From: Halisarca cf. caerulea
Lineage: Eukaryota; Porifera; Demospongiae; Chondrillida; Halisarcidae
Assembly (NCBI GenBank): GCA_963170055.1
Contig: CAUJGJ010000040.1
Span: forward strand, 1,739,801-1,803,800
Direction of reading: 5' to 3'
DNA length: 64,000 nucleotides
The notes beneath the pieces were generated by a model. It ran no database searches. It saw only the letters and a list, made by a program, of their open reading frames with translations, and had not been told where the DNA came from. Below, piece by piece: positions 1-11,299 of the stretch (position 1 is its first letter; every line of letters starts with the position of its first letter). The position numbers and the translations under genes were made by a program.

Positions 1-1462
1 GCATAGATAGGAGTTCCTTTGCCAGTTCCATCCTAAATTCTTTCTGCGTCGTTTTCGGGCAGTTGGGAGTGTCTTGCTGGATGATGTGCGCGTTTACGAC
101 GGCCACATCTAAGCCGAAGTAAAATATGCACATCCACCACTTCTTGGAACGCCTGGAGCAGCTGTATACCTTTCGCTTAGCGTCAGCATTGTCCACCCCT
201 CCCATGTTGGCATTGTACAGCTTCACGCTTTCTGGGCAGTCAACATTGACGCTGCTTCCGTCTTTCTTCTTCCTCTTGACTGTGGTCTTCTGATGTGGGT
301 CAGTGATGGTGTTGAGGAAGTTTACCTGTTTCTTATCTTGCCAAGCAAAACATTCCACATTCCCCACCTTTACTGATTTGGCCTGCCTGCGTTCTTGGCT
401 AACTTTCCTCAGTTGCCTTGGAAATTGTCGTCTGTTGGCTCGAGTGGTGGCAATCATACCAGTCTGGTGGATTAGTAGCTCTTCTGCCAACTCAACGGAG
501 CTGAAGAAATTATCAAAGTACAGGTGGTATCCTTTGCCAAAGAGATCTTGTGCAAGATCTAGCACCACCTTTGACCCCAGACTGTTGACAGTGTTTCCCT
601 CGGCCCCGATGTAGATACGGAAGTCACACAAATAACCGTTCTTGGCATCACACCTGCACCAAACTTTATATCCACGTTTTGTTGGTTTCATTGGCATGTA
701 CTGTTTCAAAGACGAGCGTCCCTTGAACCCCACCATAGTTTCATCAATCGAATTCTCCCGGTGTGGATTGTAATACTTCAAGGAATTCAGCCTTAGTCTG
801 TCCAGAAAGGGCCTTACTTTATGCAGCTTGTCAAATTGCGCATGACCCCTTGACAGTGCTGTGCTATTGTCATTGAGGTGGAGAACAGAAAGTAGGGCTT
901 TGAAACGGAGAATGGGCATTCCACGGGTAATTCCAGGAGCACCGACAATTGCATCGTTTTTCCAATAGTCAGCCAGTTCCGGTTGAACATTTATACCCAT
1001 CGCAAGGATCATGCCAATCATGAGCATCAATTCATTAGCTGTGGTGTCATACCACTTGTATGATGCTTGAGGAGGCTTCTGCTGAGCATAACGATTGCTC
1101 TCCATTGCCAAGTAGCTAAAAAAGTCACTACCAACCATCAGTAAAAAGAACTCTAGTGGTGTTGCTGTGCTTGCAAGATGCGACAGTGAAGGACCAACAG
1201 GCTCAGAGAAAGTGGGTAGTGTAGTGGAGGGTGTGGATGGAGAACTGCTGGTGTCCATTGTGATACTGCGGTCACTTTCATCTAAGTCATCAGTTTCTCC
1301 ATCATCTTCGTCTACCTGGGCTACATCCAAGGGTTCCGGAATATCTTGCAATTGACTGTAAGTGTCGTTTCCACTTTCCTCATCATCCTCACTGTCATTC
1401 CAGTCCACATCCTCATCCATCATAAGATCCAAGGCAGTGCATTCATTCATTCTTTGTGCCAT
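1..1462 (-). CDS. piggyBac-like transposase, C-terminus beyond window edge
   Basis: Minus-strand reading frame of about 487 codons, open from an ATG at 1462-1460 to the left edge with no stop. It encodes a DDE_Tnp_1_7 (piggyBac) type transposase, which cuts and pastes DNA at TTAA. The N-terminus is acidic and low-complexity (rich in D, E and S over about 75 residues). The catalytic-domain landmarks follow in order: SIDETMVGFKGR (first Asp), YFDNFFSS (second Asp), then MGGVDNADAKR (third Asp region). The usual C-terminal cysteine-rich finger would lie outside the window. I see no internal stop or frameshift, so it may be functional. The plus-strand open frames here are shadows. The family assignment is firm from the motifs; activity is inference. 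Confidence 0.88.
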   Translation of the reverse strand, partial: MAQRMNECTALDLMMDEDVDWNDSEDDEESGNDTYSQLQDIPEPLDVAQVDEDDGETDDLDESDRSITMDTSSSPSTPSTTLPTFSEPVGPSLSHLASTATPLEFFLLMVGSDFFSYLAMESNRYAQQKPPQASYKWYDTTANELMLMIGMILAMGINVQPELADYWKNDAIVGAPGITRGMPILRFKALLSVLHLNDNSTALSRGHAQFDKLHKVRPFLDRLRLNSLKYYNPHRENSIDETMVGFKGRSSLKQYMPMKPTKRGYKVWCRCDAKNGYLCDFRIYIGAEGNTVNSLGSKVVLDLAQDLFGKGYHLYFDNFFSSVELAEELLIHQTGMIATTRANRRQFPRQLRKVSQERRQAKSVKVGNVECFAWQDKKQVNFLNTITDPHQKTTVKRKKKDGSSVNVDCPESVKLYNANMGGVDNADAKRKVYSCSRRSKKWWMCIFYFGLDVAVVNAHIIQQDTPNCPKTTQKEFRMELAKELLSM

Positions 1463-1947
1463 CTGCATGTATTATTATAATTATGCATGATTGTGTATTA
1501 TGTATTCTATATTTTCACCATTTTCTATCCTTTTGATTCATTCATGCTGTATTGTGTATTTTGTTTTGTATTTATTACAATTCTAATCGCGAATGAAGGT
1601 GTGCAGTGATGTTCTATAACCTAGCATGATACTTACGAGGACAAACTATACAGATCATACGTGCCACGAAGGCTTTGTGCACGACTTCTGCACAGTACAA
1701 GCGCAAAAAGTCTACTTATACGTACCTTCAAGAGAAATGAGGTTCTAAAAGGAACGCAAAGGGTAAAAGAAGCTTCGAAGATCACGTAAAATGTTTCAGT
1801 AGACCAATTCGCTCGACAGCGCGCCAAAAAAGAGCCACTAAACTCACGATCCACTAAAGTGGACGACGAACGATAACGCAAAGTTTTTCGCGTCCGCGTG
1901 AACGGTAGCATGCGCATCCACTAAAGTGGACGGTGAACGATAAAGGG
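1463..1947 (-). mobile_element. 5' terminal region of the piggyBac-like element, ending at TTAA
   Basis: Between the transposase start and a TTAA at 1948-1951. On the minus strand the end reads TTAA-CCCTTTATCG, typical of piggyBac termini. The palindrome TCCACTAAAGTGGA occurs twice, at about 1850-1865 and 1917-1932, each followed by a CGAACGATAA-like stretch. Closely related palindromes lie inside the ends of several transposase-less TTAA elements in this window (7569-9148, 48869-49744), which ties them to this transposase. Confidence 0.7.
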
Positions 1948-1951
1948 TTAA

Positions 1952-2707
1952 GAACAATCTGTGAAGGTTTCAATACTAAAATCCAAAATTTTTCTGACTG
2001 AAATTTCGATTGAAATATTCTTGTGGAGTCATCTTCCTTCTTCGTCGAATATCACATGCAGTCACGTGGTTTGATTACATCATACAAAACCAGCCTTTGC
2101 ATGTCTACCAGCAGATAAGCCGCCAAGTTAGTTCTTTCAACGAACAAAATTGTAGGTAGATTAATGAAATTAACAATGGAAGAGGCCTTTGGAAAGGTTT
2201 TCATCTGATTTAACTTTTGTTCAAGGCGTTTAGTCAGCAATTTCATGTGACCCTTGCGTGAAATTCCTTCTAATATAAACAAAGTAATTTTTATGTAAAC
2301 AATCATGCTGTACGTAAACAATCCTCCCTGTTTGAGGACATAACATACAGGCCTCAAATTTAAGGATTTTTTATGGTTGCCCACAGGGCAACCAAATGGA
2401 AATATTTGGTTGGCCATAAAAATATTTGGTTGCCTGAAATTTTTTGTGGAAGCCAGGAAAATGGTCGTCGGTTCGAAAGAGATTGCTGGGACTTCGAAAA
2501 AGGTTTGAAACGTTGTTTTAAGCGATCGAATTTATCATATGTTCTTTACATGTATAGTTTATAAGGATTAATAAGCCATGGCTGCAAATGATTGCCTATA
2601 TGGCATGGTTGCCCAGCGGGCAACTAGGTTGGAATTTTTGGTTGCCCACAGAAACTTTTAGTCGTCTCAGACGACCGGACGACCATTAAATTTGAGCGTT
2701 GACATAC
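1952..2707. repeat. Palindrome-bearing repeat with a CGCAGGT-type right end
   Basis: No gene is visible. Palindromic modules around TTGCCCACAGGGCAAC (about 2376-2394) and GGTTGCCCAGCGGGCAAC (about 2607-2624) recur. The stretch ends with GACATACCTGCG at about 2696-2707, the right terminus used by the CGCAGGT short elements. I could not find a matching left end, so this is probably a damaged or composite copy. Confidence 0.4.
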
Positions 2708-3720
2708 CTGCGCAGCCCCCACTAGTTTTTGACTTGAATTACTTGTTTATCTTCTTCCAGTGATTTTCAGCTCGTTTGTGCATTTTACACCCTTTCCCAA
2801 TGTTCTTCAATGTCAATGTGATCCATGTTAGCTTTGGGAGTATTGTACCCATGTTGTTACATAACTTGAGCAATCATGATTACAATAGTTAATTTGAGTA
2901 TTATTAGCATGTTTATGAAATAACCCCTTGTAGGTAGTTTACATGTCGATACTAATATTAGTTAACTACTATTGCATTTGGAGTGAATTGCAAGCTGTGC
3001 ATAGTACTCGTGTTCGCCTTCCAGTGCCGTCTTTGTCCCATACACATCTTTACAGTGGTGCATCACTCTTCTCGATGTAGTGGCAGCCAGAGAAACCCCC
3101 AACTAAACTATACAAAGCGGCACAGGATTAAGTCTGATCTGCAGCGCATACATTCCAAGCGAGTATTGTAGTACACTGTCTTTGCAGCAGGAGGCCTCCC
3201 CCTTTATTTTAGCGTTTGACTTCTTTGAAGTTGATTACTGGTGAACAGAGCATTTCTTCAAGTCCAGGCACTAATGCTGTCGTATTAAGCGCAGTCAAGA
3301 CTTCTTCAATGTTCTCTAGAAACTTAGCAGGAAGAACGTTCCGTTCACCGGTAAACAGCTTCAAAAACGGTCAAAACGGTCAATCATAACCAAATCTTGC
3401 TTCGGTTGTTGGATATTTCTAGTTACTACACTTATTTTGATCCAAACAAGTGGAGTATAACAAACAAAATGACAAAGCCACAAATGTGGTCCGTGCAAGA
3501 TGACGTACTTGGGAATAATTTTAACGTGAACAAAAAGTGGTTAACGACACTATGAAGAGAACATGAGAATAAGCATTTTCACATTCATCTGTATTGTTTT
3601 CATATAGTTTCATATTGTTTCATCATGACCATTTTTACATCATTTCATTTGTCATCTTTCACATGGCTTGACCATTTTCACATCAACATTTCCACATTGA
3701 AACACAAGCATTGACTTTCT
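2708..3720. other. Intergenic; distal duplicated block of the receptor unit
   Basis: No convincing gene. The stretch near 2705-2765 (CCCCCACTAGTTTTTGACTT and following) matches blocks upstream of other group A receptors near 11990-12060, 41400-41470 and 50340-50390, so it is part of the duplicated unit. The rest is AT-rich, with low-complexity CATTTTCACAT-like tracts at about 3575-3700. Confidence 0.45.
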
Positions 3721-3721
3721 A

Positions 3722-3870
3722 TTAGGAAGTACATGTATTGTTCAAAGAATAGCTGTCACTAATTCACAAAATGTGTATATAGCTCTATTCACTCTTCTCA
3801 AGGCAAGCATATCAAATCACTGAGTCTCTTGTACGTATGTCTTCAGCAAGATTTGAACACTTCAAAGAAA
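3722..3870 (+). promoter_or_regulatory. Conserved proximal upstream block, receptor copy 1
   Basis: Contains AGGAAGTACATGTATTGTTC, then GTGTATATAGCTCTATTCAC with a TATA-like core, then CTCTTCTCAAGGCAAGC and a TGTCTTCAGCAAG-like tail, ending about 80 bp before the ATG. The same ordered motifs precede the receptors at 12718, 23471, 43229 and 54120. Conservation across copies whose other flanks diverge suggests a core promoter or 5' leader. The regulatory role is inference. Confidence 0.5.
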
Positions 3871-3947
3871 CTCTGTTGGAAATCGGCGTAAAGAAACTCA
3901 GTTGGAAATCGGCGTAATTTGTTAGTTAAACTAAAGTGATTGTGTTG

Positions 3948-4925
3948 ATGATGAATAATACTAATGGAAGCCTGCCTACTGATGAAGAGCAAACTACCAG
4001 AAGATTTGCCTATTACGGTGTGTGTGTTGTAGTCTTTTTCATAGCACCAATGTTGACTTTCAATATCTTTCTCATGGTGTCAGTATGTGTAGAGAAAGCA
4101 ATACCCTTAGCCATCAGATTCATACTTTGTAACATACTGGCTGCTTCAGATGTGGTTTTGCTTGGATTAGGTATATTCTTTATGGCGCTCATCATTTTGT
4201 CAGCACAACACCACCTTGTACAATCTGACTTTGTTTGCCGCTTAATGTACACCACTTTAGCAGTTGGTTCTTCTTCTCGTCTCATTCTCATGCCGACATT
4301 TGCAATTGTTGTAGTTACTGTGGTGCGTCATGGGATTGCAAGAATTAGAATTTTGCCCACGATAGTGTCAGTGATTTTTCTATGGTTACTTTCAACACTT
4401 CCCAACCTGGCAGTTTTCTCACCTCAAATCTGGCTATTTAGAAGCAGCAATTGCTTTCTGTATGCTACAGGTGCCGCTTCAATAATGTACACATTTGCTT
4501 ATATCACTGTGTATGGCATTTGTGGTGTGCTCATCACAGCAGTCAGTACCATCTTGGAAGTTGTGTATGTCAAGAGAAGCACTACTTCTCAGGACAGAAG
4601 TGTCCTAAAGAACATGGTGAAATTTGCAACCTTTTTACTTCTAGGCAACACAATTAGTTTTATTGGCATATCAGTTCTACTTTTGATTGGTGCATTTGCA
4701 CCTACTGGAATGAGGAGCAAGGAAATGGATTTAGCTCTAAACTATGCAGGAGGCATTACTCTCATGTGCTCACTCATCCCACTTCCGATTCTGCTCCTTA
4801 TTTTCTTCAAACCGATCAGGATCCGTTTCCATACTCTTCTTTGTTTCACCTGCTATAAGGTAAAAGACAAAATTACTACCTCATCTAGTACAGGGTGTAC
4901 TGTTGAGAAAGGTAATAATGTTTGA
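3948..4925 (+). CDS. Atypical rhodopsin-like 7TM receptor, group A copy 1
   Basis: Single-exon gene for a 325-residue protein with seven hydrophobic segments, the size of a short class A receptor. I use the first true ATG (3948); the frame also extends to an upstream GTG. The short N-terminus has two N-glycosylation sequons (Asn3, Asn6). TM1 has FNIFL (Asn39, probably position 1.50). TM2 has LCNILAASD, so Asp68 fits class A position 2.50; other copies have Glu or Gln here. Cys97 in SDFVCRL is the expected TM3 disulfide cysteine, with a partner in SSNC of extracellular loop 2. TM4 has Trp and LPN. A recognisable DRY and NPxxY are absent; TM7 ends in FFKPIRIRF followed by cysteines that could be palmitoylated. 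Ligand unknown; a chemosensory role is only a guess. Confidence 0.85.
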   Translation: MMNNTNGSLPTDEEQTTRRFAYYGVCVVVFFIAPMLTFNIFLMVSVCVEKAIPLAIRFILCNILAASDVVLLGLGIFFMALIILSAQHHLVQSDFVCRLMYTTLAVGSSSRLILMPTFAIVVVTVVRHGIARIRILPTIVSVIFLWLLSTLPNLAVFSPQIWLFRSSNCFLYATGAASIMYTFAYITVYGICGVLITAVSTILEVVYVKRSTTSQDRSVLKNMVKFATFLLLGNTISFIGISVLLLIGAFAPTGMRSKEMDLALNYAGGITLMCSLIPLPILLLIFFKPIRIRFHTLLCFTCYKVKDKITTSSSTGCTVEKGNNV

Positions 4926-5465
4926 TTAATCAATGTAATGATATATTACTTAACATAATCAGTTGTTCATAGTTATTGAAATTGAACTATTAGTTTTATC
5001 CAAGATGGCTACAAATGTCTGCATGTTGTTTCCTCACAATATATATTTGCTGGCTGTCTCTCATCAAGTATTTTCTGTCCGCTTGTGAGTTTGTGTTTTC
5101 TAACAACTTGTTTATTGCAAAATTTCATTGATATTCTTATCATCACTCAAACAATCACTCAATTATTGTTTTGTTCTAATGTTTGTATTGAGAAAGGAAA
5201 TCAAAGTTTTGCATTGCAATTTTTTCCACAGTGTTGTATATAATAATGGGAACATTCTTTGAGTAAACTTCAGGTGAAATTCCCTGGGTGACGTATGCAC
5301 CTCTGTGCAATGACTACTATGATTGGTAAAATCCTACTACATGGCCTGGAGCGGCATCTGTGGACTTGGTTACAGTGGTTATTACATCATCTGATCATAT
5401 AATATCTGTGTAATATTTATATAATGCATAATATCAAAATAATATAATATCATATGATATCATAT
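4926..5465. other. 3' flank of receptor copy 1; no gene seen
   Basis: AT-rich flank with ATAAT and ATATCATATGATATCATATG short repeats at about 5400-5470. No coding signal or recognisable element. Confidence 0.5.
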
Positions 5466-5510
5466 GTGACAGTCAAGGTTAGAAATCAAAGGTTAGACCA
5501 CATTGACTAA
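5466..5510 (+). repeat. Possible terminal repeat of the GTGGCAGTC element
   Basis: GTGACAGTCAAGGTTAGAAA followed by TCAAAGGTTAGAC resembles the ends of the element at 15694-18799 (GTGGCAGTCGAGTTTAGAAA, then TCGAAGGTTA). It could be the left end of the damaged minus-strand copy whose gene lies at 6941-11284. The DNA between is not alignable by eye to the intact copy, and no matching right end was found. Confidence 0.4.
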
Positions 5511-5964
5511 ATCGAGAATTTTACACAACATGAAAGATTAGTGTCTGCTGCTTGTATTTAGCGAGTTTAGCTACCATGCGCCTTTTAATTAGCAGGATAC
5601 AGCCCTTTAAAAGTACCAAACTGGGTCACGCTTCTTTTTCCTCCACTTCGGGAATATTCTTACGTCATTAAAAATGGCCACCGCATTAGAAAAGTTCAAC
5701 GCTTTCACGCATACGGAGGCAAAATACGGAGGTTTTTACAATCGAACGGCTCTTTTGGAGTTCTATAAAAGACTAAGATGGCCAGAAAGGATTGTTTTTG
5801 TGGTAAAAGTCTAGTTTTTGTGTAAATTGATCATCGAGCTCGAGTTAAAATACATCTGGCAAAAGGCTGTGCTAAAATTGCTCCTTATGACATAACACTT
5901 CTGCATTATGTAGATATAATTGCAAAATTTCACATTTTAGGTAACATAATTTCACATTTTAGAT

Positions 5965-6637
5965 AACCCATTGGGGAATGAACAACAGTGCTGGATTAGC
6001 AGGTTGCTGGATTATAGAGGTTTTTCGTTTTCAGCCATGTGAATGATGATGCAACAAAACAGGCAGTTGTATTAAGCATGTTAAACATGTATATGCATAC
6101 AGCAATGCATGCAGTTAATAGCCCATGCAATTCAATTTTAAAAGAACAGTTATTCCAGTTTGAGGAATGCTATGTTTTTGAATATAGCGTACTATCTTGC
6201 TACAATCTGTGTGGTTATTGTCCACTGCTCCTAATAACATCTCCCAGCCACGGCTATGGTGCTTTTATTCTTGGCAAGTGGGAAGCTGCTGCAATACAAA
6301 TGAGGTCAATTACTACATCATCACTTACCCTTTAGGTTTGATTCCTGTACAAATTAGTTCAATTATGATGTCATAAATTGCTGTCACAATTACATCACTA
6401 AAATGGCGCAAGCTACCTAAATGTTGCTCTACGTAATTGGCATCATTTTCTGACTTCCAAATCGAGCGATTTTGAAGAAATCCCGATTTATAGAGGTTAT
6501 TTGGGCCTGTTGGGCCGGTAGAATCGACGCCGGATTGTAAGTTAGCAGGTTGCTGGATTATAGAGGTTAGTTAGGTATCTTGGCCGGTTTGGGCAAATTA
6601 CGGTTTATAGAGGTGCCGGATTAGGCAGGTTCCACTG
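5965..6637. mobile_element. Tigger/pogo-like non-autonomous element
   Basis: The right end reads GCAGGTTCCACTG followed by TA, the reverse complement of a CAGTGGAACCTGC terminus typical of pogo/Tigger elements. Inside, GGATTAGCAGGTTGCTGGAT and TATAGAGGTT recur twice. The same sequence is found at 61566-61790. The outermost left end is missing or degraded. The 98-codon open frame inside (6039-6335) shows no protein features and is not called. Confidence 0.6.
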
Positions 6638-6940
6638 TAATTTATGTAAACAAAACGCTATGTATTCACATAGTGCTAAGCCGAAGTTAAACCATAAAAT
6701 TAATACAACATGGCCAGGCAATTTACTGCAAGGATTCATACATACAAAAGGTTACATTCTAGTTATATCAACATAATACAAAAGCTATATATATATATAT
6801 AGTATTTTGTCTAGCCTAATACAACAATTCTATGGTACAGAAAACTAGCTAAAAGGTGCAAACACAGTAGGTACAAACATGTACAGAGTAGCTGTCGAGA
6901 AGTTAAACTGATACTGAAGTCACACTATCTGAAAATTCGT
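6638..6940. other. Short intergenic stretch, no gene
   Basis: AT-rich DNA with a short (TA)n run near 6787-6800. Nothing else is recognised. Confidence 0.5.
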
Positions 6941-7568
6941 GGACATCCCCCTCTTGTGGTGTGTCCATCGTTTCATCTCTTCTTATTTCTATGCCTGGTT
7001 CCATCACAGCCAGGTGTGCTGCACACTTTGGATCTCTTCGATGGTGGAGGATTGGACCTCTCACTTGCACTGCTGGATCAGGGTGGCAAATTGTTGGAAG
7101 TGGAAAGAAAGCTGTGATGTAACAGGAACACAAGTACCAGAAGGTGTGGTTGCAGAAGAAAGAGAATCTGATGTTGATGGTTGGTTTCTCTGGACAAGTT
7201 GATCAGTTGTCTGAAATGGCATAGGAAGAACGGAAGATATGTACAGGGGCCATTTCTCTGGAGGTATGAATTTTGAGTACATTTGTGTCAAGTGTGACAT
7301 CTTATCACGAGGAATTTCTCTCTTCTTGTGAAGGTAAGTAGTAGTTGGTGTTCCATTTGCTGTGGGTTGATGACACACAGGGGGGAAGTTACTGCATTAC
7401 CTTTGCAGCAACTATTCCGAACTTTCATCAGGACATTCTCTCCAAATCTGACAATAAGGAAGTCATGGAGTTTGCGGACTCCGTGTAGCTCTGAATACTT
7501 GGTAAGCAAAGACTTTCTCCATGGAAAAACGCTGGAACCATCCTCAATGTGTACAGATGCTAACTTAA

Positions 7569-9148
7569 CCTTTTAACGGCCGCGTGTTTCTGTCATCACT
7601 AGACCGTTAACGACCGTTAGCCACTAAAGTGGCTCTGATATTTAGAAGGTTCGTTTGGTCAGGAAAATTGCTGAAAATGTTTTGTTTCCTACGTATCACT
7701 CACTGCTGTCCTCAAGATACTCTCTTTTGTCTACTTGAGAATGGATGCTACTGCAGTTTGTGATTTTTAGGTTCTTTTGTAAGAGTATGTAGGTGCGTTA
7801 TTTCGAGTTTTCTAAATGTTGATCGCTGGAAACATTTTGAGCAGTGATTGTGCGATATGAAGCTTAGGTTGACTTTTAAGGCTTAAACTACGCACCCGTC
7901 TTCAAGGGAGAAACTTCTGTCAAATGATCGAGAAGAATTTTTAGTTCTACATGTGACGGAAATGGTATAGAACAACATATTTGAGCACGAAAGTTATGCG
8001 GAGAGTTATGTTCCACTTTTTGCTGCGCTTTGCTTCGATATTTATCAAACCAAGGCAAAATATGATACTATACCCAAGAAATAATGCATTGTTTCTTCGA
8101 GCAACTTTCGGGCGCAGGTGTGTTATGTCCGAATCCAGCCATAAGTGTAACATTATACGGTTTCACTCAATGAATTTCATTATAGCGCTAACCGCATGGA
8201 CTTGTCACGTGCAGATAGCGAGATTTTCGTGATGACATCATTCGCAAACTGAATGTATACGCGAGAATACGAGAAAAATGTTCGGACTCTTTCGTAGAAC
8301 ATGTGACAGCGTGTGACTGCAGTCGAAAGAAGAGAGATGCTCGAGTGGAAATTTTCTTTCAAAATCGCGGTGGTAAAAATCTCGACTCGGAGCAACGGCA
8401 ATAGTGCCATCGGGTTCCCAATAGTCCAAACCGCGGTGAAAGATTCCTGGAGCTTTGTACCTTCTACCGTTCGAGTTATGTCCCGTGTTTTGTGGTTGGA
8501 GACCTCCAAAAACGACGGAAACCCCTGGACATAACAGCCGTGCTTTGAGCTACCGGGCTCCAGGAATCTTTCAGGGCACTTATGTATCTAAGGAGTCATT
8601 TGAACCTAATGGCGTGTTCAGAAGCTGAGATTTTTACCACCGCGATTTTGCTTTTTTGTCTTTTCGACAGTAGCCGAAGAAATTGCGTGTAGTGGGACGT
8701 TCGACTTGTGGATTGTCTTAAAGAGGACACCAACATCACGTCAATATGTTTGTAATGTAGAATAGCAGGTTCATGTCATTATTACCCATTACAGAAAGCA
8801 AAAACTGTGGGTTAATTTTGGTGCCTACGAAGCGTCGGCCATTTTATGTTATGTCCAGAATCGGACATAACTCACCTGCGGGGGAAGCCATTTCTGTTTG
8901 TATAACTTAGTAAAATGTTTGTATAACTGCGTGTTAGTGTGTACAATTGCGTTTCTTGTAGAATTTCTTTGCCTTTATATACACTCGTACAGCTATGTAT
9001 GACTATATAATTTGGCCTGGCAACTACATAGACAATACCCTTTCTGCCACACTAACTTTTGTGGCAATTGCGCAACTTTCACACCCCGCGGTCTTTAAGT
9101 ATACTTGTTGTTATAAGCCACTAAAGTGGCTTATGGACGTTTAAAAGG
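7569..9148. mobile_element. piggyBac-like non-autonomous element inserted in the transposase pseudogene
   Basis: 1580 bp flanked by TTAA at 7565-7568 and 9149-9152. The left end reads CCTTTTAACGGCC; the right end inward reads CCTTTTAAACGTCC. Each end has an inner palindrome around GCCACTAAAGTGGC (about 7619-7632 and 9118-9131), like the doubled palindrome upstream of the transposase at 1-1462. No transposase gene inside. It hosts a second, nested element at 8113-8880. The empty site is supported by the paralogue at 17830-17900, which shows no interruption. Confidence 0.85.
8113..8880. mobile_element. CGCAGGT short element with GG duplication, nested
   Basis: 768 bp between GG dinucleotides (8111-8112, 8881-8882). 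Ends: CGCAGGTGTGTTATGTCC at left, and the right end inward starts CGCAGGTGAGTTATGTCC. The right terminus also forms a hairpin (TTATGTCC ... GGACATAA). A central inverted repeat has the private core AAAGATTCCTGGAGC (about 8440-8455) matched near 8550-8570. GGACATAACAGCCGTG-like sequence sits just before the second arm. Confidence 0.8.
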
Positions 9149-9835
9149 TTAAAGCAAATGCAATGAAGGTTGTGAGGTGTAAAAACATCAGTGCGATTGT
9201 ATTCGCTGGCAACCAACAAGAACAAACGATCTGGGCTGAACTTAGTGTGACCAGCCGGCATAAAACAGAAACAAATGTGGTCCAGTAAACGCTGCTCAAC
9301 AACTTCCATTCCCTTGAAAAAAGGTACCGATCTTTATTCGTGCTTCCAGGATTGTCCAGGAAGATACAGGCATGCTTTATCCAGGGATGATCTGTTCGAA
9401 CTTGCGTTATGTACCGTGATAAAAAGGATATAGTATGGTCTGTATTCTTAGGTCCAATAGTCTCGTCAAAAATCGTGATGTCCTTGAGATTGTCTCTGTG
9501 GTCCACGAGTCCGAAGATGTCAAATGATAATTTCTGTAGATAGTAGGTAGATCCAGGTTGCTCACTCTGTCCCCAATGTGGGATGAGCTTACTTTGTTGG
9601 TAATCAGCAGATAGAACAAGAGTAAAGGTGCGCTGTGCTTCAGTGAGTTCGGAGATGGTTTCAGCATTAGGATTCTCTACACTGGCCAACTTCATGATAT
9701 TTTCCCAGTTACTTGCACATAAAGCTTGTGTTTTGTTGTAATAATCTCTTACTTCGGCTGCTTCAGTTTTGTGTGCCTTTAGAGACTCTTCAGCTGTTTG
9801 AACCTGGGACTCGATTGATCATAAATCAGTGTCTG

Positions 9836-9985
9836 TTGAAGAACCTGCTTGAGTAGGGTGTTTCAATATGGCATTGCATCTGGAGATCTCTTCTTTCAAC
9901 CATGTTGAAGAACCTGCTTGAGTAAGGTGTTTCAATGTGGCATTGCATCTCTTCTTTCCTCTTTTGAGATCTCTTCTTTCAACCC
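9836..9985. repeat. Local duplication inside the minus pseudogene
   Basis: A unit of about 70 bp starting TTGAAGAACCTGCTTGAGTA occurs twice head to tail (about 9836 and 9905), each followed by GGCATTGCATCT and GAGATCTCTTCTTTCAAC. It lies in the coiled-coil part of the old gene and adds to its disruption. Confidence 0.75.
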
Positions 9986-11299
9986 TTTACACGTGTCACA
10001 ATAATCTGACTTGTGTGGATGAAGATGAGATAGATACCTTAGGGCAGTTGTCTTTCACCCACTGCCTAGCGGCAAATGCAGAGCATGTGGCCTGTCCTAA
10101 TTCCTGCTGTGTTTCATTGAAAGTCCTTACAATGAATGCATGCACCTTATCTGAGAAATCGTTTTCCCCAATCTTCACTGGATCAATTCGGGTGAACTTG
10201 TGGACAAAGTAGAAGAGTGGACTATAACTACCAGCGTGTGTGCCATTAGGATGACTATTTGCATCTACAAATTGCAGAAAGGCTTCCTTAACAGCGGGCT
10301 TTGACTTGTTTGAAGGTTTCCCGTTTAGACCATGCTGTTCGTAAGGATACTTTACCTCCACTTCATCAGAGTCAGAAAGTGAGTCCCACCAAGTTGTATA
10401 GGAGGTGCCGGCAAAGTCATCATCATTTGGATATAAAGCGTAAGGAAAGAGCTTCTGGTCTGCTGCTTCCTTCTTTGTCATTGATAGAATGGGCTGCTGG
10501 TATTGTCTAACCTTAATCTGCCGTTGTCGCGATAGCCTTTCAGAATGAATTCCGAGATGGTGTAGGATGCAATCATAACAATAAAGGTAGTTGCCAAGAG
10601 CATCAAACAGATTCTCCCGGATCCAACTATTTTGATCTAAATGACAGAAGTACACAATACAAAATGCTAAAAAGATTGAAATAAAACCTCAACACTGAGA
10701 AGCAGGCATTGTATTAAAGCTCACCGGTAAGATTACGATATGCCTTGTCTTCCTTTTTGGGATTGGGGAAACTCTTGCAATTGACAACAACTGCGTGTGT
10801 CTTCGCGTTGTGTCTACCAATGTCAAAAAAAGTGCTGGCAAGGTGCTTCAGAATGTCTGCACAACCACGAGTACACTGATGAACTTCACAGTTGACTGAT
10901 GTGTCAGTACTTGAAAAGCTCTTCTCAAAGTCAGGATTAAGTGTGTAAGCTGCACGACTTTCACCCTTCAGATAATTCTGTATGCGCTTCAAACTGCTTG
11001 ATTTTGAAGAGATTGTTGGACTACGAGTTACAGAAGGAACAACTGCTCGTTGACAGAGATTTCTGGTGCTGATTCTTCCATTTCTTGACCTGAAAGTCCA
11101 CCGAACACGACAACGCCTCCTCTGCGGAACGTTTGGTCATCGTTCTAGACAAGAGCAGATCGCATTTCCTCCGAACAAAGACGAAAATAAAGCTCTTTAC
11201 TTGCTCTACATTTTCATGCCTCACTTGACCACGTGGGTAGCTTGGTTTGTAACGCAAACTATCGAAAACTTTAAATGCATTCATTTGACACTCTGAAAC

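Larger units (their letters stand above)
6941..11284 (-). pseudogene. DDE-like transposase gene, minus copy, split by a 1.6 kb insertion
   Basis: Homologue of the plus-strand gene at 15989-18413. From the right: an N-terminal part near 11284-10725; an intron 10724-10636 (donor GTGAGC, acceptor TTTAG) at the same position as in the two other copies; then segments matching ENLFDALGNYLYCYDC, AGSYSPLFYFVHKFTRIDP and TCSAFAARQW; then the catalytic-type block with FTLVLSADYQQ, FDETIGPKNTDH and CIFLDNPGSTNKDR. At 9149-7568 the frame is broken by a TTAA-flanked element; removing it brings the two sides back into one frame at the position expected from the intact paralogue. The C-terminal finger (CSTPGCDG) is present but followed by a stop. 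Other frameshifts near 9300, 9700-10000 and 7290-7370 confirm a pseudogene. Confidence 0.82.
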
